Positions 37,963 to 46,012 are shown, counted from the first letter of the stretch. The stretch is 64,000 bases of DNA from Devosia soli (GCF_000970455.1 NZ_LAJG01000042.1:62001-126000); one strand, 5' to 3'. The notes: generated from the sequence alone by a model not told the origin. Numbers and translations are program-made.

Positions 37963-38481
37963 ATGATGCAGCCGTTTCAGAACGGGTGGGCGAGCATGGA
38001 TTTCCAAAGCAAGCGCATTCTTGTCGTCGAAGACGATCTCCCGCTCGCCCAGGCGCTGTGCGCGGCTCTCGAACAGTGCCGCGCCACGGTTCTGGGTCCT
38101 GCGCCCACGCCCTTTTATGCCGCTCGCCTTCTGACCCATCGGCCGGTCGATGGCGCCATTTTGGACGTGATCCTCCATCGCGAGCGGGTATACGACCTTG
38201 CAGACGAACTCTCGCGTCGTGGCGTGCCTCTGGTTTTTGTCACCGATCTCGATCAGAACGACATGCCCGATCGATTCCGGTCGTCCGCCTGTCTCCAGAA
38301 ACCCTATAGCACCCGGGACGTACTCCGGGCGATGGAGCGGCTCGTTTTCCCATCGGCGTCTGCCGGGTCCCGGGCCATCAAGCCTGGCGGGAACCCAGCA
38401 CTCCCAACGATGACGCAACTGCTGCTTGATGCGATCGCCCGGAATGCGCCTGATCATCGGGCGCCAGATAGGCCGAACTGA
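37963..38481 (+). CDS. Response regulator, receiver domain only
   Basis: 172 residues from the ATG at 37963; ATGs at 37966 and 37996 are equally possible, and the receiver domain begins just after the last. Receiver motifs: ILVVEDDLPL, phosphoacceptor in GAILDVILH, LVFVTD, and LQKPYS. After the domain comes a tail of about 45 residues without known motifs. The last 104 nt overlap the 3' end of the Crp-like gene on the other strand, which is unusual. Either the tail is real coding sequence for both or one frame is extended by chance. Confidence 0.75.
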   Translation: MMQPFQNGWASMDFQSKRILVVEDDLPLAQALCAALEQCRATVLGPAPTPFYAARLLTHRPVDGAILDVILHRERVYDLADELSRRGVPLVFVTDLDQNDMPDRFRSSACLQKPYSTRDVLRAMERLVFPSASAGSRAIKPGGNPALPTMTQLLLDAIARNAPDHRAPDRPN

Positions 38482-39196
38482 AGCTGCCGATCGCTGCAAG
38501 GCGCTCGGGCTCGATAATGCTTAGCCGCTTGCCGCGTGTCTCGATCACTTGCAGGCGGCGCAACGCCTGGAATGTGCGATTGACGTGAACGCTCGACAAA
38601 CAGAGATATTCCCCGATCCGTGCCTGGCTAAGCGGCAGGTCGAATGTCGGGTTCACAGGATCCAGCCGGAATTGCAGTTCCAGCAACCAGCGCGACAACC
38701 GCTCGATAGCGCTCAGCGAGCCGATGGTGATGAGATGCTCCTCGACGATGGCATGGTCGGTTTCCATTGCCGCGAGCACTGCGGAAATCACGCTGTGGCA
38801 CGCATGGCCAGCACTCAGGAACGTTTCGATCGACAGCGTCCAGACGGCGACGGGGCTGAGCGCAGTCAGCGGCAGCCGCGCGACGCGTCCAGTCAGGAAT
38901 GCGAAGTCACAGACGTCTCCAGGCAAAAGCAGCGACACCATCTGGCGCGACCGGTTCGGCAACTCGCGATAGTGTCCCGCCCATCCTGCTGAAAGGATCG
39001 AGATGCCTTCTTTCGGCTCGATCGCATCGCCAGTGCCAAAGTCACTTCGGCTCCAACGGAGGGATGCAAGACTCTCGATGGCTCTGGCATCAAGCCGGCT
39101 CAAGGCGCCCGCACGCGGAAGGAAGTCGAGTGTCTGGCCATGCGTCTGCACAATTGTTCCGTCCTGCGGTGCTAGATCGAAAGTGCCGCGGAACAT
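38378..39196 (-). CDS. Crp/Fnr-family transcriptional regulator
   Basis: 272 residues. A cyclic-nucleotide-like sensor domain (about 25-140) without FNR cysteines precedes a Crp helix-turn-helix (LPLSQARIGEYLCLSSVHVN, FQALRRLQVIETRG). The ligand is unknown. The ATG at 39196 lies in the loop of an 8-bp hairpin (TGCCGCGG/CCGCGGCA, 39184-39204) and has no ribosome-binding site. A GTG 15 codons downstream is preceded by GGACGGAACAATT and may be the true start. Confidence 0.82.
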   Translation of the reverse strand: MFRGTFDLAPQDGTIVQTHGQTLDFLPRAGALSRLDARAIESLASLRWSRSDFGTGDAIEPKEGISILSAGWAGHYRELPNRSRQMVSLLLPGDVCDFAFLTGRVARLPLTALSPVAVWTLSIETFLSAGHACHSVISAVLAAMETDHAIVEEHLITIGSLSAIERLSRWLLELQFRLDPVNPTFDLPLSQARIGEYLCLSSVHVNRTFQALRRLQVIETRGKRLSIIEPERLAAIGSFSSAYLAPDDQAHSGRSHQAAVASSLGVLGSRQA

Positions 39197-39204
39197 CCGC
39201 GGCA

Positions 39205-39469
39205 GAAAGGAGCGGCGTCAACATAGGTACCACTGGGCAGAAGGCAGCAAAGAAGACGGCCAGAGGGCCGAGGAGGCTGTGCTTCTGGGTTCTCTCAAGC
39301 CAACCAGAACGCCCGGTCACCGTTCCGGTTTCGCCACGATCTTAACCTGCGTTGGTTTCGAGCGTTCTTTTCGGAGCACGCTACACCCACCAGCCGGAAC
39401 GAATTTGCTGGCCGGGGACCATCCTCACCTCCTCTCCACCATGAATGCCTGACCATTCCCGCCAACCGC
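39205..39469. other. Intergenic region between the Crp-like gene and tRNA-Met
   Basis: Frames here are short and lack ribosome-binding sites. I see no gene, repeat or clear structure before the tRNA promoter. Confidence 0.5.
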
Positions 39470-39498
39470 TTGACAGCACATGCGCCCCCGTCTAGTAC
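39470..39498 (+). promoter_or_regulatory. Likely promoter of tRNA-Met
   Basis: TTGACA at 39470-39475 and TAGTAC at 39493-39498, 17 bp apart, end about 33 nt before the mature tRNA. Confidence 0.55.
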
Positions 39499-39531
39499 GA
39501 CGCCCATAGCGCGACTTCGGTCAAGCCGAGT

Positions 39532-39608
39532 GGCGGAGTAGCTCAGTTGGTTAGAGCAGCGGAATCATAATCCGTGTGTCGGGGGTTCAAATCCCTCCTC
39601 CGCTACCA
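39532..39608 (+). tRNA. tRNA-Met (anticodon CAU), integration target
   Basis: 77 nt with encoded CCA. The acceptor stem is GGCGGAG/CTCCGCT with a first G-U pair. The D arm is GCTC-AGTTGGTTA-GAGC, the anticodon stem-loop GCGGA-ATCATAA-TCCGT (CAU), and the T arm GGGGG-TTCAAAT-CCCTC. CAU could also be read as tRNA-Ile if lysidine-modified; the body fits elongator Met better. Its last 46 nt are duplicated at 59624-59669. Confidence 0.9.
39563..39608 (+). repeat. attL: left 46-bp direct repeat
   Basis: The segment from the anticodon loop to the CCA end of the tRNA gene, identical to 59624-59669. The bases on either side differ (G versus A before; AA versus TT after), so the core is exactly 46 bp. 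Confidence 0.92.
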
Positions 39609-39670
39609 AAAACTTCTAAAAAATCAGCAACTTATGTTCTGGTCGCAAGCTGCGGCGCGCGGGTTTAGTG

Positions 39671-39689
39671 TTAGCACAGTCTAGCACAG
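39671..39689 (+). repeat. Left integrase arm-type site pair
   Basis: TAGCACAG at 39672-39679 and 39682-39689, 10 bp apart, about 65 bp inside attL. The same pair recurs near attR in the same orientation. Position and pairing fit arm-type binding sites for the N-terminal domain of the integrase. Confidence 0.6.
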
Positions 39690-39796
39690 CGACTGAGCAC
39701 ACCCCTTGGAATCATTGGCAAATCTTTTGAGCCCACCGGGCTCGGTAGCACATTTTCAACACAGCCCAGCTACCTCCATAATCGGAGGTGCGCGCT

Positions 39797-41056
39797 ATGC
39801 TTGATCGTTCAGATCTGCCCTATTCGATCTTCCAAAAAGACGGCACCCGCAATCTTTGGGTGCGATTTTCGATCAAGGGCGAGGGGCAGGTGCGCAAATC
39901 GCTGGGCACCAGTGATCCGCAAATTGCACAGCAGAAGGCGCATGCGGTTTGGTATGAGGCCAACTATCGCGCACGCAATGGGTTGAAGTCACAAACCACC
40001 TCATTTGCCGAGGCGGCTGAGGATTTTATTGCCATGGTGGAGCGCGACGTCGAACGTGGCGATCGGCCAGCTTATCACTCCCGCGATATTCCTCCTGTTG
40101 TGCGCCGCTACTTCATAGCGTTCTTCGGCAAAAAGGACATAGACGCGATAACGGAACGCGACATCACGCGCTATTTGGAATGGCGCAAGGATTACTGGCT
40201 GACTGGGCCGGGTAAAGAAGTCACCGAAATCCGTTACATACGGAATGGTCGTTCAATTCGGCGCCCGGTTGGTGAGAAGCGGGTGCCGACGGTCAGCCGC
40301 CAACGAGGAGAAATGGTGGTCCTTCGCCAGTTGTTCAGGCACGCCGTCAGAGCTGGCAATTTGAACCACGCCCAGATACCTCCGATAGGGGTTCCTCGCG
40401 CAGGCGCTCCCACTAACCGGCCCAGTTTCTCGCCGGCAGAGTTTCAAAAGCTACTGAAATTCAGCCTCAGTTGGTCGACAAACATGTCTTTGCCAGAAGA
40501 CAAAAGATGGACCCGCTTAGTCCTGCACGCTCAAATCCTCCTAGCGGCTTTTAGCGGCATGCGTCCAACCGAGATGAAAAACCTAAACTGGGGCGATGTT
40601 CTGGGATACAGGGCTGGTAGGAAGCTACCTGTGGGTGAGCGGGATATAACCATTCGGGTGAGGGGCAAGGGGAAAAGTCGGGAGTTTGTACCGCTAGAGG
40701 CAGCTATACCTGCCTTGGACATGCTCTGGGATTTTTGGGTTCGCTATCAGAAAGGTGAACCGAAAGACACGCATCCCGTGTTGGCAACTAGAGACGGAAA
40801 ACGACTGGGCTCTACAGTCAAAATCTTCAATGAGATGCTCAAATTTACGAAGCTGGAGACGGATTACCGGGGCGTGAAGCGCACCATGTATTCCTTCCGG
40901 CACTTCTATATCAGTCAGCAGCTGGCACATGGGGTCGATGTATTCGCGCTAGCCCGAAATACCGGCACCAGTTCTGAGATGATCGACAAATTCTATGGTC
41001 AGGTGTCAAACGCGCGGATGAAGAAACATCTGAGACCGGAGTGGGCCGACAGCTAA
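39797..41056 (+). CDS. int: Tyrosine recombinase / phage-type integrase
   Basis: 419 residues. It has an N-terminal SAM-like core-binding region (about 60-190). The catalytic domain shows Arg in FSGMRPTEMKNLNW, a basic beta-hairpin (VRGKGKSREFVPL), YSFRHFYISQQLAHG (Tyr in place of the usual first His of HxxR, then RH), and the nucleophile Tyr in IDKFYGQV. It integrates and excises the island at tRNA-Met. The ATG at 39797 follows GGAGG; a GTG three codons earlier is possible. Confidence 0.93.
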   Translation: MLDRSDLPYSIFQKDGTRNLWVRFSIKGEGQVRKSLGTSDPQIAQQKAHAVWYEANYRARNGLKSQTTSFAEAAEDFIAMVERDVERGDRPAYHSRDIPPVVRRYFIAFFGKKDIDAITERDITRYLEWRKDYWLTGPGKEVTEIRYIRNGRSIRRPVGEKRVPTVSRQRGEMVVLRQLFRHAVRAGNLNHAQIPPIGVPRAGAPTNRPSFSPAEFQKLLKFSLSWSTNMSLPEDKRWTRLVLHAQILLAAFSGMRPTEMKNLNWGDVLGYRAGRKLPVGERDITIRVRGKGKSREFVPLEAAIPALDMLWDFWVRYQKGEPKDTHPVLATRDGKRLGSTVKIFNEMLKFTKLETDYRGVKRTMYSFRHFYISQQLAHGVDVFALARNTGTSSEMIDKFYGQVSNARMKKHLRPEWADS

Positions 41057-41128
41057 TCTCTGGTCGCTCTTTCAGCAGTTGTGGCGCTACGCATGTGGAA
41101 AGTAATTCACATGGAGACACCAGAGCAC

Positions 41129-41575
41129 ATGAGCATCCTTAAGACCCTTAAGCTAACCAGGGCCCAGCCGGTTCGCACCAGCAATGATCCGGTGGATCGC
41201 GCACGCAATAAGGTGATCGCCGCTCTGGCTGAACAGAAGGCCATGGCCGAAGCCAAGCTTGCAGGACAGAACTATGCGCAGACCCATATGGTCTGGCGCA
41301 AAAACGAGGCAGGTCAGCGGGTCCGGGTCGAAACCCTGAAGCGTCTTCGCGCGGGCTGGTTCGTTGATGCCAGTGGCCAGACCTTCTTCGGTCTACGCTA
41401 TGCCGGAAAGCCCATCGAGTTCGCCAAGGACAAAAATGCTATCGCCGTTGGCGAGCTCATTGCGCTTCCCGCGATCCTTGACAAGTTGACCGAGGCTGTT
41501 CGTGCTGGTGAACTAGACACACAGCTTGCGGCTGCTGCTGCCGAACGCGGACACATGCTGCGCAAGGCCGGTTGA
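41129..41575 (+). CDS. Conserved hypothetical protein (resembles DUF6641)
   Basis: 148 residues from the chosen ATG (MSILKTLKLTRAQPV). Earlier in-frame starts exist, up to 41081. The protein has a basic N-terminus, a helix (about 20-45) rich in Ala/Lys, a WRKNEAGQRVRVE stretch and a C-terminal helix. It looks like the small DUF6641 proteins found in proteobacterial integrative elements. No function is known. Confidence 0.65.
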   Translation: MSILKTLKLTRAQPVRTSNDPVDRARNKVIAALAEQKAMAEAKLAGQNYAQTHMVWRKNEAGQRVRVETLKRLRAGWFVDASGQTFFGLRYAGKPIEFAKDKNAIAVGELIALPAILDKLTEAVRAGELDTQLAAAAAERGHMLRKAG

Positions 41576-41610
41576 TCCCGACCATCACAAAATGCCTTCA
41601 GCTGCCGGGA

Positions 41611-41982
41611 ATGGCCATTGTGTTGTTCCCGGCAATTCTGTCTTTGACCACTCCTGTCGATGCTGGCGATGCACAGGGACAACGAGACTGCGCCAATCTC
41701 CGGGCGACGGTCCTGCAACTGGTCGGTGATTGGTCCAAAACCATGTTGTTCGCCAGCCGCGACATGGACCGCAACGGCTGGCTCGATGCCAATGTGGCGC
41801 ACTCGGCGTTCAAGGACGTGCAGATCGCAGTGATGCATTTCGACTATGCCTATGAGGCAGTCCCGAAAACCCGCGATGCCTGCCGCGAGCTTGCTTTCCG
41901 TTTCGGAATGGACGTAGGCACCTATATAGACCATGTCCTCACTACGGGCAGCCGCCCAGCGACGGGCATAGCGGGGAGGTGA
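41611..41982 (+). CDS. Hypothetical exported protein
   Basis: 123 residues beginning with a signal-peptide-like segment (MAIVLFPAILSLTTPVDAGD). The mature part contains RDMDRNGWLD, which recalls an EF-hand loop but is too short to call. Starting at the TTG at 41572 would overlap the previous stop by 4 nt and add 13 residues. Family not recognised. Confidence 0.5.
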   Translation: MAIVLFPAILSLTTPVDAGDAQGQRDCANLRATVLQLVGDWSKTMLFASRDMDRNGWLDANVAHSAFKDVQIAVMHFDYAYEAVPKTRDACRELAFRFGMDVGTYIDHVLTTGSRPATGIAGR

Positions 41983-42187
41983 CCCGAATGAAGCAGCAAC
42001 GCTTGCCCCACAGCTGTCATCCCCGCCAGTGAGCGCCGTAGGGTTTCCGCGGAGCACCCAGCCAAATACGGCTAACACTGTTCGGCAGATCTCGACCCCA
42101 TTTAAGCCGTTCGCTGCTCTGTCCTGCTACCCTAAAAGCTGACGCGGCGTCATTGACGACATTTTTCGCGCCGAAGTTAAAAGCCTC

Positions 42188-42218
42188 TTGAGCCGAACCT
42201 TAGGTCATACCTTACAAG
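42188..42218 (+). promoter_or_regulatory. Candidate MerR-type promoter
   Basis: TTGAGC at 42188-42193 and TACAAG at 42213-42218 are 19 bp apart, with a short dyad (ACCTTAGGT, 42197-42205) in between. It lies just upstream of the MerR-fusion gene, as expected for autoregulation. Confidence 0.4.
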
Positions 42219-42238
42219 GACCATGAAGGGAGCTTGAG

Positions 42239-43321
42239 ATGGATGAGCATCGCTCAGAAGTTCGACTGACAGCGTCTGAATGCGCTCGTCGCATGGGTCT
42301 GAGCGTGCGGACCCTGCGCGTATACGAAAGGCATGGTCTGATCAGTCCGCAGCGCACGGGCAAGGACTGGCGCCTATATGGTGCCAATGAGGTAGCGCGG
42401 CTAAACGAGGTGCTGGCTCTAAAGGCCCTTGGCCTCAGTCTTTCCCGCATTGCCGACCTGCTGGATGGAAAATCAACGGACTTGGGCCGCACTCTTGCCG
42501 TCCAGCGTGAAGCGTTACAGGGCATATGTCAGCGGGCACAGCGTGGCCTCGCAATGATCGGCACACTGCAGGACAAGCTCGCCGGCGGAGCCTCCCTCAC
42601 GATCACCGACCTCACGAACCTGGCAAAGGAGAGCAGCATGGTTGAGCCGACCGACGACGCCGTGGCTTGGCGGCGATATGAACAAAACCGCCCTCGTACT
42701 GAGGTGTCCATCAATCCTTCAATTTATGAGGACTACTCTGGCTCCTATCAGCTTCAGGACGGCCCATACTATATCGTAAGTGCGAAAGACGGGCGGCTCT
42801 TCACCAGGGTGGTAGGTCAATCGGATATCGAGATTTTCCCTGAGAGCGAGACCGAGTTCTTCATGAAAGCGCTTCCCGTTCAGGTGACCTTCCATCGCGG
42901 TGATGACGGCCAAGTTAGCAGCCTGACCCACCACCAGAATGGCGCCGAAATCCGCGCGACTCGGGTGGATGCTCAGATCGCCAAAACGGCCGAAGAAGAC
43001 CTTATGGCCCGTATCCGTAACAAGACACCTTTTCCCAACAGCGAGTCCATCATCCATCGGGTTGTTGCTGAGCACGTTCGAGGCCAACCGGACTATGACG
43101 GCATGGCGCCGCCTTTGGCAGCGCTAGCGAAGCAACAAAGCGAGCAAGTTCGAGCCGAACTGGATCGTGCAGGCGATGTCAATGAAATCGCCTACAAAGG
43201 GGTCTCACAGGCTGGCTGGGACGTGTACGAGGTTCGGTTTGCAAACTTCAACATGGAGTGGAGCTTCTTCTTGGGGGCCGATGGTAAGCTCCATGGGCTC
43301 TTTTTTCGCCCTACGCCGTAG
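42239..43321 (+). CDS. MerR-family regulator fused to a DUF3471-like sensor domain
   Basis: 360 residues. Residues about 8-75 are a MerR winged helix (LTASECARRMGLSVRTLRVY, GLISPQRTGKDWRLYGANEV), followed by a dimer helix to about 120. Residues about 160-245 (YSGSYQLQDGPYYIV, LPVQVTFHRGDDGQVSSL) resemble DUF3471, a lipocalin-like domain usually found behind beta-lactamase-like proteins. The final 45 residues (YKGVSQAGWDVYEVRFAN, LGADGKLHGLFFRP) resemble the C-terminal repeat of those proteins. The fusion suggests small-molecule sensing; the ligand and targets are unknown. GGGAGCTTGAG stands before the start. Confidence 0.75.
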   Translation: MDEHRSEVRLTASECARRMGLSVRTLRVYERHGLISPQRTGKDWRLYGANEVARLNEVLALKALGLSLSRIADLLDGKSTDLGRTLAVQREALQGICQRAQRGLAMIGTLQDKLAGGASLTITDLTNLAKESSMVEPTDDAVAWRRYEQNRPRTEVSINPSIYEDYSGSYQLQDGPYYIVSAKDGRLFTRVVGQSDIEIFPESETEFFMKALPVQVTFHRGDDGQVSSLTHHQNGAEIRATRVDAQIAKTAEEDLMARIRNKTPFPNSESIIHRVVAEHVRGQPDYDGMAPPLAALAKQQSEQVRAELDRAGDVNEIAYKGVSQAGWDVYEVRFANFNMEWSFFLGADGKLHGLFFRPTP

Positions 43322-43356
43322 CACTACGCGAATATCCTTGAGAGCTGGGGTGGTCG

Positions 43357-44037
43357 TTATCGCCTGCGTAGCGCCAAAAGCTGCCGGTCTGTTCCCCACC
43401 CCGAGGGCGTCGGTCCGTGATCGACTACTTTGCGGCCATACGTCGATCTGTCGTGTGTGTCACGGAAGCCGCCGCCTGTAATCAAGTCCTGAGGCGCTTG
43501 CCGTCTCCGCCACGATTGGTCGCGAAGTAAGGCTTTTGCTTCGTCAATGAACGCTCGCTTCAACTCGTTGTACTGAACTCGACCCGTTGGAGCCGACGCA
43601 ATCGCTGCCTCCTTAGCAGCTACGTACCTTTCGCGAAGATGTTCGTCCTGCCTCAGAGCGTCCCGCAGTTGCAGGTTTGAGCTCCATGATGGTCCCTCAA
43701 ACTGTACGATATGAAGCAGGTGCGTCCGTTCGCTCTTGTCTCTTCCCTTGCCGAAAACAAAGTGACCAGGGACGCCGGCATGCTCTGCATAGTCGTATCC
43801 CAAACTTTCCAGTGGCCCAAAGCACTCCTTCCAGAGTTCCAGGGGCTCAACACCAACCAGGATGTCGAGTATCGGCTTTGCTCTCATACCCTCGACGGCC
43901 GTCGATCCGTAATGCTCGACACCTTTGGCGAGCTTGCCAAGCGCAGCTTTGATCCGGCGGCTCTCGGCTTCAAATTCAAGCTTCCAACACGTTTGGTAGT
44001 CAACCAGATAGTTCACACCGTGTTTCAGTCCAAGCAT
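43357..44037 (-). CDS. GrpB-family nucleotidyltransferase-like protein
   Basis: 226 residues from MLGLKHGVNYLV, which GGGGACAA precedes. A GrpB/UPF0157 domain occupies about 10-170: EFEAESRRIKAALG, EHYGSTAVEGMRAKPILDIL with the G-S...D-I-D-like NTase active site, VPGHFVFGKG, RTHLLHIVQ. The last 50 residues are extra. GrpB proteins have a minimal nucleotidyltransferase fold; activity is unproven. The upstream 74 codons of the open frame overlap the kinase gene and were left out. Confidence 0.75.
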   Translation of the reverse strand: MLGLKHGVNYLVDYQTCWKLEFEAESRRIKAALGKLAKGVEHYGSTAVEGMRAKPILDILVGVEPLELWKECFGPLESLGYDYAEHAGVPGHFVFGKGRDKSERTHLLHIVQFEGPSWSSNLQLRDALRQDEHLRERYVAAKEAAIASAPTGRVQYNELKRAFIDEAKALLRDQSWRRRQAPQDLITGGGFRDTHDRSTYGRKVVDHGPTPSGWGTDRQLLALRRR

Positions 44038-44147
44038 TTGTCCCCGCCCACTCTTTCGCCACCTTCGCCGAAATGCGACCGACACCGAACTACCCAAAAC
44101 TGCGGCAGCCGATCCTATGCTCGCCATGCGCGAGTTTTGGAACGCTT

Positions 44148-44753
44148 CTAGGAAGCGGCCATTTCCAAATACCCACGCCCTTTGACGATATGGTCCGCGC
44201 GGTCTTTTGGGTTGCTGCCTAGATATAAATCGACGCAAGGCATGAAGAGATGCCGCCATTCGCCGGCCCAGTCGCCAACACCACGTTCCAAGCTTGCTTT
44301 CAGCGTACTTCTGGCGTCACTTTCTACCCAGAATGATGTGTCGTAGAGGGGCTTTAGATTAGGGTGTAGTGATGACACTCCCTCGATAATCACCGGTTGA
44401 GCCAAGGTGATATGTCGGGCCTCCTCCGCGACGCGCCCGGTGCCCCAATCATATGGGAAATATGAACAGCTTCCGTCACGGTGCAGAGTTTTCACTGTGT
44501 TCAGAAAATCGTCATAGCGGATGTACGGAAACGGAAAGCTTGGCTTTACCGATCCACGCCACTGTGCTTCCGGCTTTACGAAGTCATCCAAGTATACCGC
44601 TTGTGCTCCGATAGCCTCGATCATCCGGTCAGCGAGAGTACTTTTGCCGCTCACAGGTAGGCCATCGATGGCAATCAGGCGCGACCCCGCGGCCGCTCTT
44701 ATCGCTTCAGTCGCGTCAAGTACTCGGACACTATGCCTGGCTTGCAATGCCAT
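44148..44753 (-). CDS. P-loop kinase, uridine/phosphoribulokinase-like
   Basis: 201 residues. Walker A GLPVSGKST (about 30-38), then VYLDDFVKP in the place where uridine kinases have their YHDDFY-type substrate motif, and PVIIEGVSSLHP (Walker B-like). Probably phosphorylates a nucleoside, sugar or cofactor precursor. GAGGAGCGCGTT precedes the ATG. It lies upstream of, and on the same strand as, the GrpB gene, with a gap of 110 nt. Confidence 0.75.
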   Translation of the reverse strand: MALQARHSVRVLDATEAIRAAAGSRLIAIDGLPVSGKSTLADRMIEAIGAQAVYLDDFVKPEAQWRGSVKPSFPFPYIRYDDFLNTVKTLHRDGSCSYFPYDWGTGRVAEEARHITLAQPVIIEGVSSLHPNLKPLYDTSFWVESDARSTLKASLERGVGDWAGEWRHLFMPCVDLYLGSNPKDRADHIVKGRGYLEMAAS

Positions 44754-44854
44754 AACGCGCTCCTCGCCAATGTCTGCAAGCGCGGAGGTTTACACAAATC
44801 CTGCCAGTCCTCTATCCACCCCCATTCGGCCACCGCGCTATGCGCGTATGACAC

Positions 44855-44889
44855 CCATAGAGCTATAGCCATCGGCTATAGCTCTATGG
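44855..44889. repeat. Perfect 16-bp palindrome with 3-nt loop
   Basis: CCATAGAGCTATAGCC (44855-44870) and GGCTATAGCTCTATGG (44874-44889) pair without mismatch. No T-tract follows on either strand. It lies between the divergent kinase gene and the XRE genes, so a regulator-binding or recombination site is as likely as a terminator. Confidence 0.7.
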
Positions 44890-45128
44890 CCTTTGCCAAA
44901 GTGCACGGACGCGCAAAACTCCTTCCTTACGCATTGGTTCTGCTGATCCTTTTTCTGAAAAGCGGGTCTTTGATCTTTCCTTGGCTTCTCATCATTCTGG
45001 CTTTATCGCTGCATCGACACGGCGACGGAGATGCTGATTGCAGTCACGGATCCGCCAGGGGTACGAACTACTCGCGCATAATGTTTGGCGCTGGCGAGAA
45101 ATACGCGGGATCGGCGCTGACATGCTGA
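44886..45128 (+). CDS. Possible small membrane protein
   Basis: An 80-codon frame with two hydrophobic segments (LLPYALVLLILFL and LIFPWLLIILALSL) followed by a polar tail. It begins inside the right arm of the palindrome, has no ribosome-binding site and overlaps the first XRE gene by 91 nt. The hydrophobic half looks genuine, the tail less so. Confidence 0.25.
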   Translation: MAFAKVHGRAKLLPYALVLLILFLKSGSLIFPWLLIILALSLHRHGDGDADCSHGSARGTNYSRIMFGAGEKYAGSALTC

Positions 45129-45268
45129 CGAAGGCCGTAGGTTGGCCTCTGGCGATGATCGAGGACATAGAGGCCGCCAAACAGTTCGACCGCGCCCTCA
45201 ACGATATTGACCAGCTCTGTGACGCCTTGGCGGATCATCCATTTGAGCTATTCGTTCCGGAGAGGTAG
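45038..45268 (+). CDS. Small XRE-type helix-turn-helix protein, copy 1
   Basis: 76 residues starting at TTG, 7 nt after GGAG. It reads ELLAHNVWRWREIRGIGADM, WPLAMIEDIE, then FDRALNDIDQLCDALADHPFEL, parallel along its length to the next gene. The HTH is degenerate (no clear Q/S recognition-helix residues). It may be a phage-type repressor or an antitoxin-like protein. Confidence 0.6.
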   Translation: MQSRIRQGYELLAHNVWRWREIRGIGADMLTKAVGWPLAMIEDIEAAKQFDRALNDIDQLCDALADHPFELFVPER

Positions 45269-45273
45269 CGCTG

Positions 45274-45516
45274 ATGCGGCCTCGCATGAAACACCCTGAG
45301 ACGCCGAGGCTGCTAGCTCGCAACGTCTGGCGGTATCGGGAACAGCGCAGAATGACGGCTCGCGCTTTGGCGGAATTCCTCGACTGGCCATTAGTGGAAA
45401 TCGATAAGATCGAGAACGGCGACAAGTTCGATCTCAGCCTGGATGAGCTTGAGCGCCTTTCTCTAGCTCTTCACGTTGACCCTGCCGATCTTCTAAGAAG
45501 AAATTCGGCCCACTGA
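45274..45516 (+). CDS. Small XRE-type helix-turn-helix protein, copy 2
   Basis: 80 residues. LLARNVWRYREQRRMTARAL, EFLDWPLVEIDKIENGDKFD and LDELERLSLALHVDPADLLR show a full Cro/CI-type HTH. GGAGAGGTAGCGCTG precedes the ATG, 5 nt after the previous stop. Sequence and layout match copy 1, so the pair arose by duplication. The 3' end overlaps the convergent gene by 24 nt. Confidence 0.75.
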   Translation: MRPRMKHPETPRLLARNVWRYREQRRMTARALAEFLDWPLVEIDKIENGDKFDLSLDELERLSLALHVDPADLLRRNSAH

Positions 45517-45909
45517 TCCAATCGCCAGGATGCTGGCAAGTACACGCAGCCAAGCCATCGGTTTAGGCGCCTGTGGTGATTTGGCTGTAGGTTGCTCCCA
45601 TGGCACTATTCCGTCCGGAATGGTCTGATCGGCTAGATGATAGTTCACCCATGCCACGGCTCGCCGCAGCTCAGAGCGAATTTGCGCATGGGAAGGGTCC
45701 GAACCAAGTTCGGCGATCTCGGCCATGAGCCTGTCGCCCAAACCCATTATGACCTCACCGGAAATTACCCGCTTCCTGGCGCGCATCGAGGTCAGATAGC
45801 TCGGAGATTTCCCCAGCAGCCGTTCGGAAAACTCGCCCTTGGACCGAATAATCCCAGCCTCGTGAAGCTGCTCGTAAATAACTTCTAGAAATTCGATACC
45901 CTGCGTCAT
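45493..45909 (-). CDS. Conserved hypothetical protein (resembles DUF6626)
   Basis: 138 residues: an N-terminal HTH-like helical part (FLEVIYEQLHEAGIIRSKGE, FSERLLGKSPSYLTSMRARK) and a C-terminal hydrophobic segment (WLRVLASILAIGSVG). Small DUF6626 proteins of rhizobial mobile elements have a similar first half. No function known. It is convergent with the XRE pair. Confidence 0.6.
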   Translation of the reverse strand: MTQGIEFLEVIYEQLHEAGIIRSKGEFSERLLGKSPSYLTSMRARKRVISGEVIMGLGDRLMAEIAELGSDPSHAQIRSELRRAVAWVNYHLADQTIPDGIVPWEQPTAKSPQAPKPMAWLRVLASILAIGSVGRISS

Positions 45910-46012
45910 TCTCGCTGACCCTCCCGCATAAATAGAACTTTAGCAGCAGGCCTGACACGGCTGCTGACAACCGTATTTAGCGGCGGGGAGCCGCAGGTGG
46001 GAGGTTTCGGCA

